Shown here: piece after piece, positions 60,758 through 64,000 of the stretch
Position numbering within the stretch: position 1 is the first letter of the stretch
How the letters are laid out: each line of letters opens with the position of its first letter
NCBI RefSeq assembly: GCF_006517235.1
Contig: NZ_CP041188.1
Location: 744,001-808,000 of the forward strand
Source of the DNA: Pseudarthrobacter sp. NIBRBAC000502772
Lineage (GTDB): Bacteria; Actinomycetota; Actinomycetes; Actinomycetales; Micrococcaceae
Direction of reading: 5' to 3'
DNA length: 64,000 nucleotides
The notes under the pieces: model-generated
Databases searched by the model: none
Seen by the model: only the letters and a program-made list of their open reading frames with translations
What the model was told of the DNA's origin: nothing
Translations under genes and position numbers: made by a program

Positions 60758-62125
60758 GTGTCAAGCAACAACTGCTACGACGTGACTACGTGGCCCGTCG
60801 GCAATCCGTCCGAGGACGTCGGTGAAGTAATCAACAGCATCATCGCTGACATCAAGGACCGGCAGACGGTCACCGATGCGAACAATGGAGGAAAGCCAGG
60901 CGCGGTGATCTACATTCCGCCCGGGGACTACCACCTCCGTACGCAGGTGCTGATCGACGTCAGCTTCCTCAGGATCCATGGCTCGGGACACGGCTTTACG
61001 TCGTCGAGCATCCGGTTCAACGTTCCCGAAGACGAATGGCCCGACTTGCATGAGCTGTGGCCCGGAGGGAGTCGCATCATCGTCGACATTCCCCTCGGCG
61101 GAGACGGGGAGGAATCCAAGGGAGCCGCCTTCCACGTTGAGCGAAGCGGGAGCCCGCGAATCAGTTCGGTCGAGTTCTCCAACTTCTGCATCGACGGGTT
61201 GCACTTCAACTCGGATGGCTCGGGGATGCATCCGGAGAACACCTACGTCAACGGCAAGACCGGTATCTATGTCGCGAACGCCAATGACTCATTCCGCGTA
61301 ACCGGCATGGGGTTCGTCTACCTTGAGAACGCTCTCACTATCTACAACGCGGACGCGCTTTCCGTTCACGACAACTTCATCGCTGAATGCGGAAGCTGCA
61401 TCGAGCTGCGCGGATGGGGACAGGCATCAAAGATCACCGACAACCTTGTCGGAGCCGGCTTTAAGGGTCATTCGATCTACGCCGAAAACCATGGCGGGCT
61501 CCTGATAACCGCGAACAACGTCTTCCCCCGTGGTGCGAGCAGCGTCCATCTCGAGGGCGTCACGCGTTCAAGCGTCACCAACAACCGTTTGCATTCGTTC
61601 TACCCCGGGATGCTGATTCTCGCAGCGAATAGTTCGGAGAACCTCGTGGCCACGAATCACTTCCTGCGTGACCATGAGCCCTGGACGCCCTTCCTGGGAG
61701 TCGACAACGGACTGGACGACCTCCACGGACTTCTCTGTGTAAGCGGCAGCAACAACTCCGTCGTCGGCAACCATTTCTCTGAGATCATCGACTCACAGAG
61801 CATCCGGCCGGCAGGTGCGACGCCCGTCATCGTCCGGCTGATGGCGGGGGCCGGCAACTTCGTCTCCAACAACCACGTGGTGGCGATGGACGTTCACTCC
61901 AAGTCGAGTGACTCCTGCTTCTCGGCTCAGGTGGACGCTCTGTTGACAACCGAGGCATCGGACGGCCTCGCCGTTACGGCCGTCATGGTCGATTCCGAAT
62001 CAGCCCGGAATACGATCCTTGATTCCGGAAGTGATGCCCAAGTTATCGCAGACAGGGCCGTCAACGCGTTTAGGGCCACACCCACGGTCGGTTTCCAGGC
62101 GGCACATGCACTTGTGGCCCAGTAA
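60758..62125 (+). CDS. beta-helix difructose-anhydride enzyme (DFA-III hydrolase/inulin fructotransferase family)
   Basis: A 455-residue right-handed parallel beta-helix protein. NSIIADIKDRQT, PGAVIYIPPGDYHLRTQVLIDVSFLRIHGSGHGF and NFIAECGSCIEL match inulin fructotransferase and its cytosolic relative DFA-III hydrolase from Arthrobacter. The acidic segment holds Asp199, Asp205, Glu210 and Glu216; the catalytic Asp/Glu pair reported for the fold is 11 residues apart, which both Asp199/Glu210 and Asp205/Glu216 satisfy. No signal peptide is present, favouring the intracellular hydrolase (DFA-III to inulobiose). The GTG start follows AAAGGGA. An IFTase activity is the alternative. Confidence 0.78.
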   Translation: MSSNNCYDVTTWPVGNPSEDVGEVINSIIADIKDRQTVTDANNGGKPGAVIYIPPGDYHLRTQVLIDVSFLRIHGSGHGFTSSSIRFNVPEDEWPDLHELWPGGSRIIVDIPLGGDGEESKGAAFHVERSGSPRISSVEFSNFCIDGLHFNSDGSGMHPENTYVNGKTGIYVANANDSFRVTGMGFVYLENALTIYNADALSVHDNFIAECGSCIELRGWGQASKITDNLVGAGFKGHSIYAENHGGLLITANNVFPRGASSVHLEGVTRSSVTNNRLHSFYPGMLILAANSSENLVATNHFLRDHEPWTPFLGVDNGLDDLHGLLCVSGSNNSVVGNHFSEIIDSQSIRPAGATPVIVRLMAGAGNFVSNNHVVAMDVHSKSSDSCFSAQVDALLTTEASDGLAVTAVMVDSESARNTILDSGSDAQVIADRAVNAFRATPTVGFQAAHALVAQ

Positions 62126-62151
62126 CCCGCTCAGGCTACGGCCACGCCAGG

Positions 62152-62165
62152 GAAACGATTACTCG
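62152..62165. promoter_or_regulatory. possible third LacI-type half-operator
   Basis: GAAACGATTACTCG shares AAACGATT with operators A and B of the operon. It lies 51 bp before the LacI gene and could mediate autoregulation. Only one half is well matched. Confidence 0.35.
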
Positions 62166-62215
62166 TCTGTGGCCATACTGGTACAGCACCAACACCATGA
62201 GGACGTGGGAGACCA

Positions 62216-63259
62216 ATGACCAATAGATCAGTCGGTATCAAGGAAGTAGCAGTCGCCGCCGGGGTGTCTGTGACCACGGTTTCCCACGTCCTGAATGACG
62301 TGTCGTACGCACGGATCAGCCCGGAAACCAGGGGCAAGGTGAAGTCCGCCGCCGAGCAGCTCGGCTACGGTCCCAACCGCCTGGCCCAGGCGCTCCGTAC
62401 CCAGCGGACCGGAATGCTTGGCCTGGTCAGCGAGGACATCGCCACCACACCCCATGCGGGACGCATCATCCTCGGCGCAGACGAGGCCGCCCGCGCCCGC
62501 GGCTACAACCTGATGATCATCAATACGTCCGGGTCCGCGAGCCCCGAATCCAGGGATGCCGACGTCGAGGCCCTCCTCGAGCGCCGCGTCGACGGCATCC
62601 TCTACGCCACCATGTACCACCGCCGCGTGCAGGTGCCGGTCAACCTTGGCAGTGTGCCGTCCGTTCTGGTTGACTCCGTCAGCACCGGCGGCAGCATCAC
62701 CGCCGTGGTGCCGGACGAGGAGGGCGGTGCCCGTGCCGCCGTCGGAATCCTCCTGGCGGCCGGCCATACCCGCATCGGCTTCCTTAACAACACCGACGAC
62801 GTCCCCGCCACCTGGGACCGCCTCCGCGGCTTCCGGGCCACGCTGACGGAGGCAGGGCTCGACGGCGACGCGGCACCTGTCGAGTCGGAGATCTCCGAAG
62901 TGCAGGGAGGCTATGAGGCGGCCCGCCGGATGTTGGGGCGTGAAGACAGGCCCACCGGGCTGTTCTGCTACAACGACCGGATGGCCATGGGCGCCTACCG
63001 GGCCGCGGCGGAGCTGGGGCTGTCCATCCCCGGCGACCTCTCCGTGGTGGGCTTCGATGACCAGGAACTCATCGCGGCAAACCTGTACCCGGGCCTGACC
63101 ACGGTGGCCCTGCCGCACTACGAAATGGGTGCCTGGGCCGCCGAGAACCTGATCGACGCCATCGAGGGCAAGACGGACCTGGCCCTCATGGCGCTCCACC
63201 CGACCATCCTGGACTGCCCGGTGGTGCGGCGCGATTCGGTGGCTGCGCCCGCGCGCTGA
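62216..63259 (+). CDS. LacI-family transcriptional regulator (fructan locus)
   Basis: A 347-residue repressor with the HTH at 8-30 (VGIKEVAVAAGVSVTTVSHVLND), hinge region RLAQALRTQR and a sugar-sensor domain (IDAIEG; SVVGFDDQELIAANLYPGLTTV). GTGGGAG supports ATG 62216. It lies between the beta-helix enzyme and the GH32 gene, so it probably senses a fructose-containing inducer and represses at 57388-57474. Confidence 0.9.
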   Translation: MTNRSVGIKEVAVAAGVSVTTVSHVLNDVSYARISPETRGKVKSAAEQLGYGPNRLAQALRTQRTGMLGLVSEDIATTPHAGRIILGADEAARARGYNLMIINTSGSASPESRDADVEALLERRVDGILYATMYHRRVQVPVNLGSVPSVLVDSVSTGGSITAVVPDEEGGARAAVGILLAAGHTRIGFLNNTDDVPATWDRLRGFRATLTEAGLDGDAAPVESEISEVQGGYEAARRMLGREDRPTGLFCYNDRMAMGAYRAAAELGLSIPGDLSVVGFDDQELIAANLYPGLTTVALPHYEMGAWAAENLIDAIEGKTDLALMALHPTILDCPVVRRDSVAAPAR

Positions 63260-63334
63260 CCGCTGCTGCGTTACCGCCAGTTCCAAGGGCCAAGGCCAGA
63301 ACCTACCGACACCAGACCAAAGGACCCACCACTC

Positions 63335-64000
63335 ATGTCCAGTTGCCTTGATGACGCACGCCACGAGACGGACCCGGCCGGAACCCCGCACCTGCGTCCC
63401 GCCCTCCACTACACGGCGCGGGACACCTGGCTCAATGACCCCAACGGCCTGGTGTTTTACCGCGGTACGTACCACCTCTACTACCAGAACAACCCGTACG
63501 GGACCGTGTGGGGCAACATGTCCTGGGGCCACGCAACGTCCACCGACCTGGTGCAGTGGACCGAGCAGCCCTTAGCCATTGCCTGCGATGATGCCGAGGA
63601 CATCTACTCCGGCAGCATTGTGGTGGACCATGCCAACAGCTCGGGCTTCGGCAGCGCCGAAAACCCGCCCCTGGTGGCCATCTACACCAGCGCGTTCAAG
63701 CCCGGCACCGCCCACGAAGCCACTCAGGCCCAGTCCCTGGCCTACAGCAACGACGCCGGCATGACCTGGACCAAGTTCGCGGGCAACCCCGTCCTGACGC
63801 GCGGCTCGGCAAACTTCCGCGACCCCAAGGTCTTCAGTTACCCCGCCCCTGACGGCCTGTGCTGGGTGATGGCCGCTGTCGAAGCGCGGGAGCAAAAGGT
63901 GGTTTTCTACCGTTCCACAGACCTGCGCGTGTGGGAGCTGGCCAGCGAGTTCGGACCCGCCAACGCCGCCGGGGGAGAGTGGGAATGCCCTGACCTCTTC
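63335..64000 (+). CDS. GH32 beta-fructosidase, partial at window edge
   Basis: The first 222 residues of a glycoside hydrolase family 32 enzyme; the gene runs past the window. Nucleophile Asp35 is in WLNDPNGL, the stabilising Arg-Asp-Pro is at 162-164 in NFRDPKVF, and the acid/base Glu217 is in WECPDLF. GH32 enzymes hydrolyse sucrose, inulin, levan or inulobiose. No signal peptide is visible, so it is probably cytosolic and splits the inulobiose made by the preceding enzyme to fructose. AAAGGA precedes ATG 63335. Confidence 0.9.
   Translation, partial: MSSCLDDARHETDPAGTPHLRPALHYTARDTWLNDPNGLVFYRGTYHLYYQNNPYGTVWGNMSWGHATSTDLVQWTEQPLAIACDDAEDIYSGSIVVDHANSSGFGSAENPPLVAIYTSAFKPGTAHEATQAQSLAYSNDAGMTWTKFAGNPVLTRGSANFRDPKVFSYPAPDGLCWVMAAVEAREQKVVFYRSTDLRVWELASEFGPANAAGGEWECPDLF

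Noticed and set aside
1..64000. tRNA, rRNA, insertion sequences, integrases or prophage genes
   Set aside because: None was recognised on either strand while reading; a tRNA or covariance-model scan was not possible, so a small RNA could have been missed.

Overview
The window is GC-rich and densely coded. It carries many GTG and TTG starts, Shine-Dalgarno sites of the AAGGAG type and probable leaderless genes, and it lacks insertion sequences, phage genes, CRISPR arrays and RNA genes. Gene content and protein style (ANTAR, NERD, DUF2342-type metalloprotease, SerS/PheA/Hpt/TilS neighbourhoods, several sugar ABC systems without their own ATPase) suggest a soil actinobacterium of the Micrococcaceae, close to Arthrobacter or Pseudarthrobacter. 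This assignment is inferred from recognition and was not computed.

Layout. 0-18 kb is chromosomal housekeeping and small accessory genes: a GAF-ANTAR regulator, SGNH hydrolase, uracil permease, serine hydrolase lipoprotein, malonic-semialdehyde-reductase-like nitroreductase, phosphoglucomutase, NERD protein, DUF4190 protein, amidase, peptidase E, rhodanese, prephenate dehydratase, diacylglycerol kinase, SerRS, an AbiEi/DUF559-type protein and a HAD phosphatase. 18.3-31.2 kb is a divergent glycan-utilisation locus. Leftward run hydroxyacid dehydrogenase, ABC binding protein, two permeases, DUF624 and GH35; rightward run a heparinase II/III-like protein, a DeoR-HTH/LacI-sensor hybrid regulator, a ThuA-like protein and a DUF2264 protein. 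31.3-37.6 kb is a second sugar operon resembling the trehalose-utilisation thuEFG-B-A system, with a LacI regulator and two palindromic operators.

37.7-43.7 kb is a GntR-controlled organic-acid cluster (CitMHS transporter, aldehyde dehydrogenase, cupin, two ABM proteins, LDH2-type dehydrogenase). Its two divergent intergenic regions share the same 11-bp operator. 43.9-57.3 kb holds a frameshifted AraC gene, phosphoketolase, an esterase, inorganic pyrophosphatase, a DacB-type carboxypeptidase, a lipoprotein, a zinc metalloprotease, tilS and hpt. 57.3-64.0 kb is a third sugar operon: binding protein, two permeases, a cytosolic beta-helix protein of the inulin fructotransferase/DFA-III hydrolase family, a LacI regulator and a GH32 enzyme cut by the window edge. 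Together these would import and hydrolyse an inulin-derived difructose anhydride.

Three CUT1-type sugar transporters lie in one window and none has an ATPase gene, so they presumably share one encoded elsewhere. Long near-perfect palindromes sit at several gene ends.
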